Source: Raphanus sativus (lineage: Eukaryota; Streptophyta; Magnoliopsida; Brassicales; Brassicaceae). From it: 64,000 bases of DNA. A program made the translations under genes and the position numbers. The number at the start of each line of letters is the position of its first letter. Positions within the stretch are counted from its first letter, which is position 1. The stretch covers positions 30,739,075 through 30,803,074 of the forward strand of contig NC_079514.1 in assembly GCF_000801105.2 (NCBI RefSeq), read 5' to 3'. The notes below the pieces were generated by a model that did no database searches, was not told where the DNA came from, and was given only the letters and a program-made list of their open reading frames with translations. Of the stretch, positions 1 through 12,593 are shown piece by piece.

Positions 1-223
1 TCTTTATACCACCATCCAAATTCAACTAATGTAGAATATATGTATGTTTTTTTTTATCTTTGAATGCACAAAATATTTTTTTTTTAAAATAGCACTAAAA
101 CACTTAATAATCAATATACCCAATTTCATTCTATGGCTATAATATAATCTATAATTATATAATTTATGTTCTATGGACCATGTTATCCTTCATTAACTAT
201 ATGTGCAACAGATAGATAAATAA

Positions 224-224
224 A

Positions 225-255
<31 letters not shown>
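224..255. repeat. (TA)n plus poly(T)
   Basis: A TA run of about 17 bp directly followed by T15. Confidence 0.9.
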
Positions 256-1199
256 AAATAGTAAAAGGTATAATGTAGATGAAAATGGTGCAGCCATGTC
301 ACTTTCTTCTATAGCTTCTGTTTCTATTGATTGTTTATATGACTTCATCATTTTTTTCCGGTGGCACTTGTGAATGGTGGAGCCTAATCCAACCGGTAAA
401 AACTCTAGGCTCATTCCTTTCAATCCAAAGGGAAAGCTTTTCATCCTTCTATCTTTAGATTAATTTGTTTTCACCTTCAGATCTTGTAAGGAAGCCTGGC
501 ACTACTTTTTCCTCAGCCTCAACCCGTGAAATCTCGTCCTAACATAATAATCCTCGATTATGTTTTGAGATCTATTTTACTTTTTTCTAAAAGTTTCTGT
601 TGTACAACAAGCATAAGAATGGAGAGATGGTTTGTAAATGCATTGAATAACCATAAACGTATAATTCTTTCCTACTTATGTTGAATGATAACACATATAA
701 TTCAAATAAGAAATTTTCTAGATTAATTTCAATTTAAATTTAGTTTAATTTATCAAATATTATAAAAATAGTATACATGATTTTCTATTCTGTATGTGAA
801 TAAATAGAACAATGTTTCTTTGTAATCGCGTACCAGCTGATATTGAGAACAAAACAGGAACAAACAAGCTCTAGTATTATTCAACATATTACAAAATTAA
901 TGGTGTTATATTTTTGACATTGAAAATTTGATAATCTGATAAATTGATCGAAAAGAAATCTAATTACAAAAAGGAAATGAACTTTTGAAAAAAATTGTAA
1001 TTGCAAAAGCCTATAAAAATGAAGAGAACTCTAGTTTTAAATATTTTTATATATTTAATAATTTTCATCAACTTTGATAAGACGATTACATATGAGAGAG
1101 TACATAATCTTTATTTCTCTAGGCTCTAGCAAATTTCATATATATGAGAGTACTTAAAGAAGTGTCATGTCCCTAGTCTTCATGACAAATCTGAAATGT
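256..1199. other. AT-rich intergenic DNA
   Basis: No gene, RNA or clear repeat seen. The 83-codon minus-strand ORF ending at 193 has no recognisable domain. Confidence 0.5.
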
Positions 1200-1990
1200 G
1201 TATTTTTTGTTTTGCCTAAAATCACATCTAAATGCACTTTTCACAAATTGGAATTGTATTAGAGCAACTTTTTACCATATCCCAAATAACTACATTCCAA
1301 AGAAAGGATCCTAACACCCATATCATAACAACCAACTACGAATTTGATACCCAAACAAACGAGATTAAGTTAATGAGCAAAGACGAGGAAACAAGACACC
1401 ATAACCGAGCCGGAACAGAACTATAAGTTCTGATAAGACGGACTCCAAGTAGGTACACCCTTCATAACGAAGACATTTGCAAACATATCAAACTCTACAC
1501 CCAGAAGGAAGAAGGAAGCAACCAAGAACTGTGCATCCCACTGAAAGCCTTACCTTCGTTGATGCAGTCAGGGCTTAAAAACCAAATCAAAGTGCTAATC
1601 AACGACAAGCAAAGAAGTTGTTGTAGAGGAACCAGCACATAGTGAAATAGCGGATTTGAACTATAAGCGGAAACAAGAACCACTAGGCTTAAAGAGAACC
1701 CAAACGCAGTCCAAATTATCCCGTGAAGACAAGAAACATAACTAGAAATGTCAAAATATCAGGACTATCGTCAGCGAAAAAATCTGCACTGCCCCATGCG
1801 GCTACACACTCTGTCAAAAGATCCTCGATCTCCAGTCTGGCTATAGACACATCATAGATCCCACCTCTCCAGACTAGCTTAACCCTCCCGATACAAGAAC
1901 TAACAGCTCCACCACAACCTTGCACAAGGAACCATAGAACTCCATAAACCCGAAGCAACAACGCTTAAACCACACGTAACAAGTGCATAA
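1200..1990. other. GC-richer island of unknown origin
   Basis: This stretch is much less AT-rich than its flanks and has coding-like base composition, but only short ORFs (longest 81 codons on the minus strand) with no recognisable domain. It may be a retroposon body or gene debris; no target duplications were found. Confidence 0.4.
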
Positions 1991-2843
1991 GGATGATGTT
2001 CATTAGTTAAACAATGAAAACATAGTCAATCTACCGTTTTTTACATTGAGAAACTATTCTATATTTCAAACAAAATGTGGTTTTGGAATTCATATTGGCA
2101 TAAAATAACCAACATAAAAAAAATTCCTTCGAAAGAATTTTGTAATTCTAACTAAAGAATCAGTAATTGCATTATAGCTTCGAAGAATTCTGAAGGATTG
2201 AAAATATATTTTGGTAGCACTGTTATCTCCTCAACTATGTTGAGAATTTTGGCCACACCTGAAGTTTTCTTCTCATAGTGATTACATTCTTGCAGTTTGA
2301 TCCTAAATTCTGACAGGTAGAAAGACGTAACATACTTTCAATTGCCCAACTAAGTATTTCTAGCTCCTAATGCAAAGATGGCATTTTCCTTTTCTTTTTT
2401 TATACTTATAAGTTGGATTTGTCTAGACATAGATGTGTCTTTTCAAATTCGTCCACAACTACAAAATTGCTATTTAGAATCCAAAATTGTTCTGTAAGTA
2501 TACTGATTGTGAATCAATAATATCTGGTGCTGATGAATCTTCACTTAATATGTAAGGTCAACCTACCGTCAAGATTCTTATTTACCATCACACTATACTT
2601 GCATTGTATATGCGTGATCAATTTATCGGGCACCTATATATATATAGAAAGATGGACTTTTTTAGTAGTCTATTAGAAGATGGTTTGACGATGAATATTG
2701 AAAAGTTTTCATTAGTTTACTCTAATTGACAATAAGCACATGTTTGGTAAGCATAAACAATATTTTCAGAGTTTATGCGGACTAATGAATATTAGTATAT
2801 AATGTATTCACATGAGAATGCCGGCTATATCTGTACTATAAGA
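1991..2843. other. AT-rich intergenic DNA
   Basis: No gene or recognisable element seen up to the Helitron end at 2844. Confidence 0.5.
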
Positions 2844-4105
2844 CTAGGTTGAGATCCGCGTCCTGCGCGGGGTGAGATAAGCATTAAAAGATCAATTAAA
2901 ATTTAAACATATGTATTATTATTTTTTTGAATTGAAAATATATGTATTTTTCATGGTCTGTATTATTTAAAGTGAATTATATAGAATTTAGAAGTATATA
3001 TTTTTTTAAAAGGAAATAGATTGGAGTACATAATATATTGGACCTTATGTAAAGGACTTTTATTCTTGTATATATTAGTTTATATTTAGTGGATTTTTGT
3101 CTATAAAATAATTATATTTTGTTGTACCTTAATTCACAATAGCCTAAAATCAAAAAGAAAATTGTTTTTAAATGTACAAAAAATCGAGTTACGTGAAAGA
3201 GGATAATGGCCACGAGAATAGCACGCTACCTAGGTTGAGTGTTGTTACGTTTGACATTTTATTTTTTTCACAATTATACTGTCAATTAAATAGAAACCTA
3301 GATAAATTCAAGTTTATGTGATAATAAATTATATATGGGAAAAATATATTATAACTTCAAGTTTAAAACTAAAAGATAACAGAAAGAGAACCACCAAATA
3401 CGAAAGCAAGAAATCATAATTGAAAGTAACAAAACATAAGTAAACGACACCATAAAATCTTAGTTCATAACCAGCTCATCCATGCCAAATCCCTTAATAG
3501 TCATAGTACGGAATCCTATTAAAAACATATAAAATAAGTTAGCATAATATATAATGATTATCAAAGAATGTTAGAGAGAAAGGAATAGAGAGAAGACGAT
3601 ATCGTTGAAGCACCTCCATGACTTATATTTATATAAGTTACAAATTATCTTTCATTAAAATGAGATTGATTTATCAAATATACGGTACTCAATACTGATT
3701 GCCAATTTATCAGCCAATCATTAATTTTGTGTTTTTACTCTTGGAAGTTTATAAATACGTATAGAGAATATGTTAGGTTAATATTAAACTTTCGAATCAA
3801 GAATTCAGTTTGTGATATAATGATTGAGAAGATAATATAAATCACGGCAATCAGAATTAAATCATTTTCCACATAAGAATTTATGATTGCAATCAATACA
3901 TTCCAATATTGACCAAATCAATTACCTAAAGTTGCATTCAAAATCTGGAGGTCGCTAAAAATATCCCTAATTTATATTCGAAATCACTAATGTTTTTGAA
4001 AAAATCATAACTATCAAATCAAGATAGTAAATTGAATCAAAATTAATAATACTAATTTTGATTTCGTGAAATTAGTTTATATTTGAAAACAATTCATTTT
4101 GATAG

Positions 4106-4147
4106 TTCTTATTCTTATTCTTATTCTTATTCTTATTCTTATTCTTA
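4106..4147. repeat. (TTCTTA)7 microsatellite
   Basis: Seven perfect hexanucleotide units, directly followed by a 42-bp tandem duplication at 4169-4252. Confidence 0.95.
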
Positions 4148-4168
4148 TTTCTTATATTTGTTATAATT

Positions 4169-4252
4169 GGAAATTAATATTCATATTTTAAGTTAAACAA
4201 ATTGCATGTTGGAAATTAATATTCATATTTTAAGTTAAACAAATTGCATGTT
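4169..4252. repeat. 42-bp perfect tandem duplication
   Basis: The unit ggaaattaatattcatattt..gcatgtt occurs twice head to tail (4169-4210, 4211-4252) with no differences seen. Confidence 0.95.
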
Positions 4253-4827
4253 GGGTTCCCCTTTTATTTGATGGAATTTTTGTTTCAGTTAATGAAAATG
4301 AATAATAAGAAAATCCATATAAAAAAATTACGACAGAGATATTACCGTTACTGGAAAATCATAACATTAACAATTTTTTTGAGAAAAAAATTGTGTGTAA
4401 TAGAGTTAAAATGAAATCGAATAGAAAACATAATATTTGTGTATGTGAAATAAGCATACAAATATGTTGCCGTTAGCATCGACATTATGTACGATATACG
4501 AAACTTTGGGATAAGTAATCGACCAATATATATATGGAAGGTCTGTCGAATGACAATATTTGTAATTTCTTAAGGTCAGTGAGGCTTTTTTTTATAAATA
4601 GGCTGAGAAGCATCCTCTGTTTGGCACGTCGTCATAATGGCACTCCCGTAAATATTCTACCATTTTAAGGTTTTTCTTTTTATTTTCTTCCATTTTAATA
4701 GTAAGGAGATATAGAAAGTGAAAATAATGCAGTAAATTTTGTATGCAAATCATGGAAAAACGAATCTTCTTAGTTACTAATTCACTCACTATTTAATATT
4801 TGACTTGGTTTAGTTTCCATATGCAAA

Positions 4828-4889
4828 ACAAATTTGGAAAATCTTCGTAAAGATAATTACAAATTTGGAAAATCTTCGTAAAGATAATT
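4828..4889. repeat. 31-bp perfect tandem duplication
   Basis: The unit acaaatttggaaaatcttcg..aagataatt occurs twice (4828-4858, 4859-4889). Confidence 0.95.
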
Positions 4890-5416
4890 ACAAAAATGGA
4901 AAGTGTAAAAGAAGAGAATAATCAAAATTCGATGCCGAAATAAAACAATCATAAGTCACTCTCCATTTAATATGAGTCATAAACGGCTACTTCCATATGA
5001 CTCATAATTCGATTTCAATTGCCAAAAAAAAGAAACTATTTCCACTCTCTATTTAATATGAGTCATAATTCGGTTTCCATATGCAAAACAAAATTACAGA
5101 ATCTTCTTAAAGATCATTTCAAATTATAGAAAGTGGTAAGGAAAAAAAAAATCTCGTGGACGATACACTCTTGCTCACGAAATTGATTTCTTTCCTTGTA
5201 TACAAATGCGGACATGAAACTATGTATCATTTTCATATGAATATGCATGTCTGTCCAATGGCAATATCCGTAATATCCTAAGGTGAGTAAGCCTTCTTTC
5301 ATAAAGTGTCTGAGAAAGAACATCGTGCCGACACGTCATCAAAATGGCAAACTCGAAAATATAGTACTCTTTAAAGGTTATTCTCTTTTTTTGCTTCTAT
5401 TTTAATACTAAGGGGA

Positions 5417-7184
5417 TTCTTTTCATGTAAATAGTATTAATAACAATTGAAAGAGAACGAATCCAATGCAGGTGAACATTTTTTACCTTTTTGCATGAAG
5501 TTTTCTCCACTGTTTCTTAGGTTAATAATAAAAGACATTGAACACGTAACATGGGCCGCCAGGGTATCCTATGCTAGAAGGTCCGAAATGAGAACTATAT
5601 ATAAACTGAAATTAATATTTTAATTAATTTTAGGTAGTTATATAAAGTGGACATATACTTTATTAAGTTTGCATTACGGTATCTCTATCAATTTCCTTTT
5701 TTCACCTTATATTCAAAGAATTTTGATATTAGTACTAAAAATGATTTAATTATTATTAAATGGTTTGTTAAAGAAAAAATTGTACCACTCAACAATAGCA
5801 TAGTGGTAATCTCTTCATAGTTAGTGTGTATCCACATCAGTATTAAGTTTAATTCCTTCTGAGAATTAAATTATCATTATCTAGTTAGTATCGGCTTGAG
5901 TTTTGGTTCAAGTGGTTTACATGGTTGATCATAACAGATGATCGGTTTACCGCTTAGCATTAATCGGAATGTATTTTAAACTCAGATTAAACAATGTGAT
6001 AACCGATACACTCTATATCACTAAATGTGTTTCTCTCATGACCGACCGGATCATCCGCTAGAGTTTATCAAAAAACAAATTTGTACCACTAGTAAAAAGA
6101 TAAGTGCACATCATAAGAGTAATTGTCTGGATTGTAGCAAGTTGGTTTAACCTTAATTTCTATCTTTCTTTTTGAACATCACTTTAATTTCTATCTACAA
6201 CTATATAAATTATCAATTATGTTTTAACTAGTTTTTATAGCTAAAGCTAAAAAATAAAATAAAAAAGTTAGGAGCTTTGTTTTCTAAAGAAAAAAATCAT
6301 GTAGGAATATATTTTCATTTCTATTATTTTTATTTATTTTCTACAACTACATTAAATGCAACTACATCAAAAAAAATTACAAACTAAATTTTACGGTAAA
6401 ATTTATATAGCTAGATCTTTATCAACCACTCCAATATATATGATTGTCTCATTTCAATAAACAGAAATGATGTAAAAAATAGAAAATAAAATAAAATAAA
6501 AGCTATGACTTAATCATTTAATACATAGACATGATAATTTATTGTTTATCCGCGGGTTCACCACGTACGATCTCTCACAGAGTGGATGTGAGTCGTCCAA
6601 TTTAAAAAAATCAACATGTGGATACCGGTCGAATAAGTAATAAACAGATCAAATGTAGATCTTTCAAATTTAAATCGCAGATACTCGTTAACCCTAAAAA
6701 TCTGTAAAGTATATTTACTAACCCAAAAAAATCTGTAAAAGTATATATTTTGCAAAATATATAAAATATTTTAAAATCGCATAATTTTAGTTATAAAAAT
6801 ATTTTTATTGTTTTTAATTAAAATACTTATTTATTAAAATTTATATTATCTGCATGTTCCGTGGATTACTCGCAAATGTAAGTAGAATGGGTGCGGGTTA
6901 TCGGTCAAACATGCATGTTGACCCGCAAATCTAACTCTATTTATACATAGGGAAAATGATGCAGTAGAAATTTGTTTACTCACACATCATAAAAAAAGTT
7001 AAGTGGTAAAAAAAGGGGAACTAAAACTAAATTGATTCAATTTATGTAATGTAGATTTTATTTCCTTTTGCTTCATACAACAACAGACGTTACCAGTCAG
7101 TTTCAGGCACCTAGTTATCGACAAGCCGGTTTGATTTGATTTAAACTATCCATATTGGGGACAAATCATTTTTAAAGAATAGGA
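5417..7184. other. AT-rich intergenic DNA
   Basis: No gene seen. Apart from the doubtful SINE near 5787 nothing was recognised. Confidence 0.5.
5787..5900 (+). mobile_element. Possible degenerate tRNA-derived SINE
   Basis: tagcatagtggtaat resembles a box A and agtttaattcc, some 60 bp later, a mutated box B. No clear tail or target duplications were found, so this could be chance. Confidence 0.3.
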
Positions 7185-7224
7185 TCTAAAGCTTTTTTTT
7201 TTGAGAATGGGTTAATCTAAAGCT
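7185..7224. repeat. Micro-insertion: T8-gagaatgggtta between 10-bp direct repeats
   Basis: atctaaagct at 7185-7194 and 7215-7224 flanks a 20-bp insert starting with T8. On the minus strand this is a short word followed by poly(A). Confidence 0.75.
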
Positions 7225-7662
7225 ATTTTAGTGTGTTAAAGAGTGTGTAATTAGTCCGTACAAATCTTTAATTTGTCTCAAGAATGCTTTGTTAGAAATA
7301 CAATAAAGCCAATGACTTTTTTCTATTCTCCATGTCCTTCAACGCGGTTTTGACTTATTTTTCCCGTCATGCCTCGTTAACTGTGGCGGAACCCCTAAAA
7401 CTAGAAATATATAAAAATTAAAGAGGAAAATCGAATAAACTTGGCGCGAAGAGAGCTAGTTTGTGGCGGCTCAGGCGGATGTCTATGCTTGTGTAGTTGT
7501 GTGAGAGTTTTGCCCGCGTCATCACTTTAACATGTTTTTACATCCTTATTGATCCACTTGCAAAGTTGCAGATAAATGAGACGTCATTAGAGCCAAAAAA
7601 TGACACATCATTATGTGTATTTATTTATAATTGTAATGGTTTTCAACTTTTCATGAATGATT

Positions 7663-7725
7663 GTTGAGACATGTAGCTTTTTTTTTTTTTTTTTTTTTTT
7701 TTGGACAACGTTGAGACATGTAGCT
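7663..7725. repeat. Micro-insertion: poly(T)-ggacaac between 16-bp direct repeats
   Basis: gttgagacatgtagct at 7663-7678 and 7710-7725 flanks a 31-bp insert, T24 plus ggacaac. On the minus strand it reads gttgtcc-A(24), close to the LINE 3' edge tgttgtcaaaa seen at 15730. It looks like a LINE insertion reduced to its tail. Confidence 0.85.
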
Positions 7726-7829
7726 AATCGTCACGTATGACGCCGCAAATTTATTATAGTAAGAATATAAGTATATGTATATATAAATATTTTATGTTGG
7801 AAAAAGAAGCTCACCAAACCAAATATAAT

Positions 7830-7875
7830 TTCGTAAGGATGTTTTTTTTTTGTAAAAAAAATTCGTAAGGATGTT
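7830..7875. repeat. Micro-insertion: T8-gt-A8 between 14-bp direct repeats
   Basis: ttcgtaaggatgtt at 7830-7843 and 7862-7875 flanks an 18-bp insert made of T8, gt and A8. Confidence 0.85.
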
Positions 7876-8149
7876 CGCATGTGAAAAAAATGAAAGAAAA
7901 ATTTGTTAAATTTGGAAAAGTGCATTTTAGTTGCACACCCGGATTCATTTTTTATTTTTCATATAATTAAACCAAAAGAACATTTATAATAATTGTTTCC
8001 ACGACTGGTTCATAATTTATAAGGGTCTGTGGACGAAAATTTCTTTTAGACTCTTCAATTATTAAAAAATCTATTTTACCATAAATTTTAAAAATTATAG
8101 TACATTTTATGTTGTTAATTTTAAATATGAAAATATTTTAAATAAAAAA

Positions 8150-8189
<40 letters not shown>

Positions 8190-8597
8190 CTTAAAAGAGT
8201 TTAGTTTTTTCTTTAAAAAGATAAAAATAATTCCTTTTTTAAATTAGACTTCTAATATCATAGATCCGGTGCGATCACATTGCTCACCACCATAACTGAG
8301 CCGGCGCTTGGTTTCTCTCAAAATTGTTATTATGATGGTTTTTTTGAGAATTATTGTTCTGATGTTTCAGAATTAGAAAATCCAAATCTACATTTTTCAG
8401 CTTTTTTTACAAAAAGTTAAACGAAATAGTAATGTATATTACATATGCTAAGAAGAATCCTAATTTTGGCTTTAGACTCGTATGCCATAAATTTAAGTTT
8501 TTAACATTTGATAAGTTGATAGCTAAGAAAAATATAAAACTAAGAAAATATATGAAAAATGCCATGAATCATGACTTTCTTATAGTTTTGCTTTTAT
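7876..8597. other. AT-rich intergenic DNA
   Basis: Contains the (AT)n tract at 8154 and no recognised gene or element. Confidence 0.5.
8154..8185. repeat. (AT)n microsatellite
   Basis: About 16 AT units. Confidence 0.9.
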
Positions 8598-8614
8598 ATA
8601 ACTATTTCATATAT

Positions 8615-9075
8615 ATAAAATAGTTATGAGAAGTTATCCAAGAACATGATAACGGGCCAAAGATGGTATAGCACATTGGAAGGATTTGATGGACTTATGG
8701 GAGTAAGGAATATAAGAGCGACTGGCTCGCCTTTACTCTCAGAAATGGAGGCCCTAATATGGGCAATGGAATGCATGAGGAATTTAAGACAGCTCTCTGT
8801 TACATTTGCAACGGATTGTTCTCCGTTGGTGAAGATGGTTTCGGAACCAGAGGAGTGGCCAGCCTTTTGCAAGTTACTTAGAAGATATTATCAACTTGAA
8901 GAGAAGTTTCACAAGATCAGAGCTCCTTCATATACCACGAACACAAAATAAAAGGGCGGACAGCTTAGCACACAGTGCAAGGAAACAACCGTCGTTTGTC
9001 GTTCATATGGATGCTGAGTTACCAGTTTGCTTTACAGAGTCTATATGAATCTGTAGAGTTGCTGACAAAAAAAAA
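8615..9075 (+). mobile_element. 5'-truncated LINE with RNase H-like domain
   Basis: The piece encodes the C-terminal RNase H-like domain of a plant LINE: SPLLSEMEALIWAMECMRNL, FATDCSPLVKMV, then after a frame change IPRTQNKRADSLAHSARKQPSF and HMDAELPVCFTESI with a stop. A short tail follows with gctgac and an A run. The 17-bp sequence ataactatttcatatat occurs on both sides (8598-8614 and 9076-9092) as a target-site duplication. A truncated 5' end, poly(A) and a long duplication are the marks of target-primed reverse transcription. There is a frameshift, so the element is inactive. Confidence 0.85.
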
Positions 9076-9092
9076 ATAACTATTTCATATAT

Positions 9093-9499
9093 TATTTTTA
9101 TTTTTTGACAGAAAATATGTATCCTATCCAATGAAGTCCAAAAATTCAAATTCTTAAATGTTGGTTTAAAATTACCCATCTTCAGGACCCACAAGCCCAA
9201 TATAATATCAAAGCCCATATGTTTATTCAATTTGTTTATAGAAATCACTGCTACAATTATTTGCAAGATCTTTCCCTTCTGCATTTCCAGAATCCTTACA
9301 AGTTTACAAATTTTCAACACAATAATTTACACAAAATGTACATTCAAGCCCCTAACCTATTTGAAAAGAACACATCACTGAGTTTCCACTTTATTCATGT
9401 AATAATATACACTTATGCCTTATATATACATCACATAGACAGTTCTGTTGTGTGGTGGCATATGTTACTTTTCTTGTTCAAGCACTTAACCCAAGTTAA
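9093..9499. other. 3' flank of the F-box/LRR gene
   Basis: Probably holds the 3' UTR and polyadenylation region of the minus-strand gene. No other gene seen. Confidence 0.5.
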
Positions 9500-10952
9500 C
9501 TACCAAGAACCATCTGAATCAAGAGCAACAACTTCAATTAACTTACTCGAAGCCCATTTCATGGTTGCTTCTGTAATCTTGTTCTCTTCAACAACAATCT
9601 TCTTCAAGCGTTGTGACTTGATAACAAAAACCTCCACTTCATCAGCCTGAATCAGTCGACAACTTGCAATGTCTAAACTCCTCAACTTCACACAGCTTTT
9701 GTTCAGAGAAACCAATACAGAGCCTGTCAAGTTCTTGCATCCTCTCAAATCCAACTCAACCAAACCACTGCAAGAAGCTAACATCGAAACGACTTCCTTG
9801 TCGTATAACCACTCGTTAAACGACAATTCCAGTTTCCTTAACTTCCCCAAATGCTGTCCTAACGTCGCCAACAGACCTGTTTCTCTCTCAACCGCGTCGC
9901 AGCTACGCAAAGAAAGCTCTTCAAGACTCGAACTAAAGCTTAAAGCTAAGACCTTTAGACCATGACCAGTCACGAGGTAACAGCTCGTAAGCCTAAGAGT
10001 AAATAAAGATTTGAAATTGGCAGCGAGAGAGACGAGATGCTCGTCCATTAAATCCATAGGTAGACGCAAATCTAACGTCTTCAAAGTATCATTGCATCTA
10101 GAATTGTTCACGAAATGAACCAAACCGTCTTTGTTCCCACCGTCGTAGATCAACAGAGAGTTAAGAGATTCACAAATCTCTGAAACTTTCAACAGAACCA
10201 CGTCAGCTATACTCCTACATGTCTTAAGCTCAATCTCCTCAAGATTCTTCAGACACAAACCGAAGAACTCTGTTTCTCCAACGGTTCCACATGATTTCAA
10301 ACTCAGTTTCTTTAGCTTTCTGCATCTCTTCCACAACCAGGTAACTCCGGTATCGTCTGACTGGATTCCGGTTAACGAAACCGACTCCAAACCCAATTCG
10401 ACAACATCCGGGTTTGGGTTTGACCCGGTTAAGGAACGTGAAGAGTTTTCTAGATGAGACGTCGACTGATAAGTCCTTGAGAGAAGGAAACGAAGCAACC
10501 CAGTGGAAAGAAACGGGTCCCAGCAGCTTGAGAGAGAGAGAAGTGAGAGACAAGGAAGTAGAGAGAGGAAGCAAGGAAGATGGAGAAAGGGGATTGACCA
10601 AGAAACAGAGCTTTCGGAGGTTGGAGCAGGAAGAAGAGACGATCGAGATGAGACGATCGTTGAAACTCGATTCCGCAACAGAGGGGAATAGGATCGGAGT
10701 TTTGGGGTGGAAGACGAAGCAGAGGGAAGAGAGAGAAGGATGGTTATGGAGGATGGAGGGTAAAAGGGTAATTACTGAGCTGTCGTGAGGGTTGATTCGT
10801 AAGGACATGGAAGTCTTCGAGGCTCTGTAGAGATGGAGCCATCGTTTCGAGACGAGAGGAACTGATTCGAAAGTAGGTAACGAAGAAGAAGGCGATGATG
10901 GCAATCTCGTAAATATCTCGTGGAGAATCTCATCGAATAGTATTTCCTCCAT
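9500..10952 (-). CDS. F-box/LRR (RNI-like) protein, one frameshift
   Basis: Predicted substrate receptor of an SCF E3 ubiquitin ligase: the F-box would bind the SKP1-like adaptor and the leucine-rich repeats a target. The start at 10952 gives MEEILFDEILHEIFTRLP, an F-box beginning (residues 1 to about 45, with LVSKRW). A Ser/Leu-rich linker follows, then RNI-type repeats such as LRKLELSFN, LVELDLRGCKNL and LRSLDIASCRL up to the TAG at 9500-9502. The F-box half (10952 to about 10430) and the LRR half (about 10430 to 9500) are in different frames. The frame change lies near 10420-10450, before NPDVVELGLES. Joined, they give about 484 residues, a normal length for plant single-exon F-box/LRR proteins of the At5g51370/At5g51380 type (family placement from memory). 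There is no splice signal to explain the shift, so it is a real one-base indel or a sequence error. The family call is secure; functionality is not. Confidence 0.85.
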
Positions 10953-11150
10953 TTTTTGGTGAATTCGAATTGAACAGAGGAAAAAGAAGAAGAAAGAAGG
11001 GTTTTGTTTGAGGTATGGACGTATATGTGTTCCTCTTTCGTGTCGTGGCTTTGGTCTTGTCGGACACTTGTGTTGTTGTTGATTCTTGGGTCACGCAAGA
11101 GACACAAAGAGTTGTTAAAATTGAGTTGTGTTTGTGTATGGAAAATGCTC

Positions 11151-11160
11151 TCTTTTTATA
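11151..11160 (-). promoter_or_regulatory. TATA box of the F-box/LRR gene
   Basis: On the minus strand this reads TATAAAAAGA, about 200 bp upstream of the ATG at 10952. That leaves room for a 5' leader of roughly 170 nt. The 646-bp Helitron at 11260-11905 ends about 100 bp further upstream, so distal promoter sequence has been replaced by the transposon. Confidence 0.5.
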
Positions 11161-11259
11161 GCTTCAATTTAAATTTAGGTCTGGTTAAATAATAAAAATG
11201 TTTATAGCGTAAAGTTTTCTACTCAAGAGAACCGAATGTTACATTCGTTTTAAACTTTA

Positions 11260-11905
11260 CTAGATCTTGATCCGCGCTTTGGAAGCGCAGAATATTTTAC
11301 GATGAAAAATTTCACTAATAACTTAATAAATATTTTGGTAATTTTTAAAGAGTGTCTATTTGAAATATTTTTGCATTTAAATCCGTGTGTTTTTAAATTC
11401 AACCCAATTGTGATTATACAGGTTAGTCTAGAGATCTGATAATTCAATTTAGGTTTTAAAATATTCATATTTAAAAAATCACTAAAACCCGAGACTAACC
11501 GATTGAACTGTTGGATGACCGATATGTAATCTAATTTGATTTAAATTGTAATAGTTTCATAATTTATAATCTTATAATCCAAATTTTAAAGTTCATTATT
11601 TTACAATTTATGAAATTATGACGTTTCTATAAAATTTTAAAAAGAAAATGATAGATATAAAAACTAAGATTAATTATTGTATTGTTTGGAACCATTGATA
11701 GTAGTATAAAAATATATTGTTTGGAAACATTAATAGTAGTATAAAGAAATAAGTATATTGTTTGGAAACATGGATAATAGTATAAAGAAAGAAACATTAG
11801 TGATTTAATGTAGTTTTAACTATAAAGTATAAAGTTGTATTTAATTTAAAAACTTATAAAATAAATGTTAGGTCCAACAGAGTGTTTCTGTTTTAATAAG
11901 ATAGA
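11260..11905 (-). mobile_element. Non-autonomous Helitron (646 bp)
   Basis: Minus strand begins TCTATCTTATTAAAACAGAA after A (11905). It ends with hairpin tgcgctt-cca-aagcgcg, a short spacer and CTAG before T (11260). These are the structural termini of plant Helitrons. AT-rich interior. It lies directly upstream of the F-box/LRR promoter. Confidence 0.7.
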
Positions 11906-12364
11906 TAGCAGTTCAACGCTCTTAATTATAAGCCTCGGCGTCTATTTGTTTTTTGACTAAGTTCGGTTTTGTTTGATATCCGTCAGAGACAGTTAAAGTC
12001 GGTTGTAGAAATACCGAACTAATCCAACAAAACCCAACTTAATCCAAAAACAAATACGCGATTACCTAAAAATCTAAAATTATAAATGGATTGAATTTCG
12101 ATTTGAAAGTAACCGCATCTTTTGTATAGTCCTCGACTTCTTGGTGGTAAAAAAGGTAACCATATATACACATTATGATTCAAATATCTTCTATATTTAA
12201 AAAAGAACTACAAAAAATCTATTGTGTAATGAATATTATGACGATGTTCATATGAAAAGTTTTAAATATATCTGGCTCCATTTTAAGTAAAACTATGTCT
12301 ACAAACTATTGTAATTTTATATTACACACTAATTATTTTCTTATCTTTTCTTACTTACAACATA

Positions 12365-12593
12365 CTCCCTCTGTTTCTGAATAAATGTCATTTTAGAGTT
12401 GTGCACACGGATTAAGAAATCATTAAATTTTGCATATTTTCCATACAAAAACATCATTACCCATGTATCTCAACCAATAGAAAAATAAAATACAGAATAA
12501 AATTAATAAATTCTGCATTGAAATTCGAAAACGACACTTATTTTGCAACGAAAAAAAATCTCTACAACGACACTTATTATGAAACGGAGGGAG
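12365..12593. mobile_element. Stowaway MITE (229 bp)
   Basis: Left end CTCCCTCTGTTTC and right end (reverse complement CTCCCTCCGTTTC) are the classic Stowaway inverted repeat, flanked by TA on each side (12363-12364 and 12594-12595). Tc1/mariner-related, no ORF. Confidence 0.88.

Larger units (their letters stand above)
2844..5416 (-). mobile_element. Helitron with two candidate 5' ends
   Basis: The 3' end is at 2844 on the minus strand: a hairpin ccgcg-cagga-cgcgg, 8 nt, then CTAG before T. Two Helitron-type 5' starts occur on the same strand: TCTCCTTACTATTAAAATGG at 4709 and TCCCCTTAGTATTAAAATAG at 5416, each preceded by A. The roughly 200 bp behind each start are diverged copies of one another (around 4540-4709 and 5240-5416). 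Length is 1.87 or 2.57 kb. No Rep/helicase coding sequence; non-autonomous. Confidence 0.6.

Noticed and set aside
10414..10788. Plus-strand Arg/Glu-rich ORFs
   Set aside because: They are antisense shadows of the Ser/Leu-rich part of the F-box/LRR gene.
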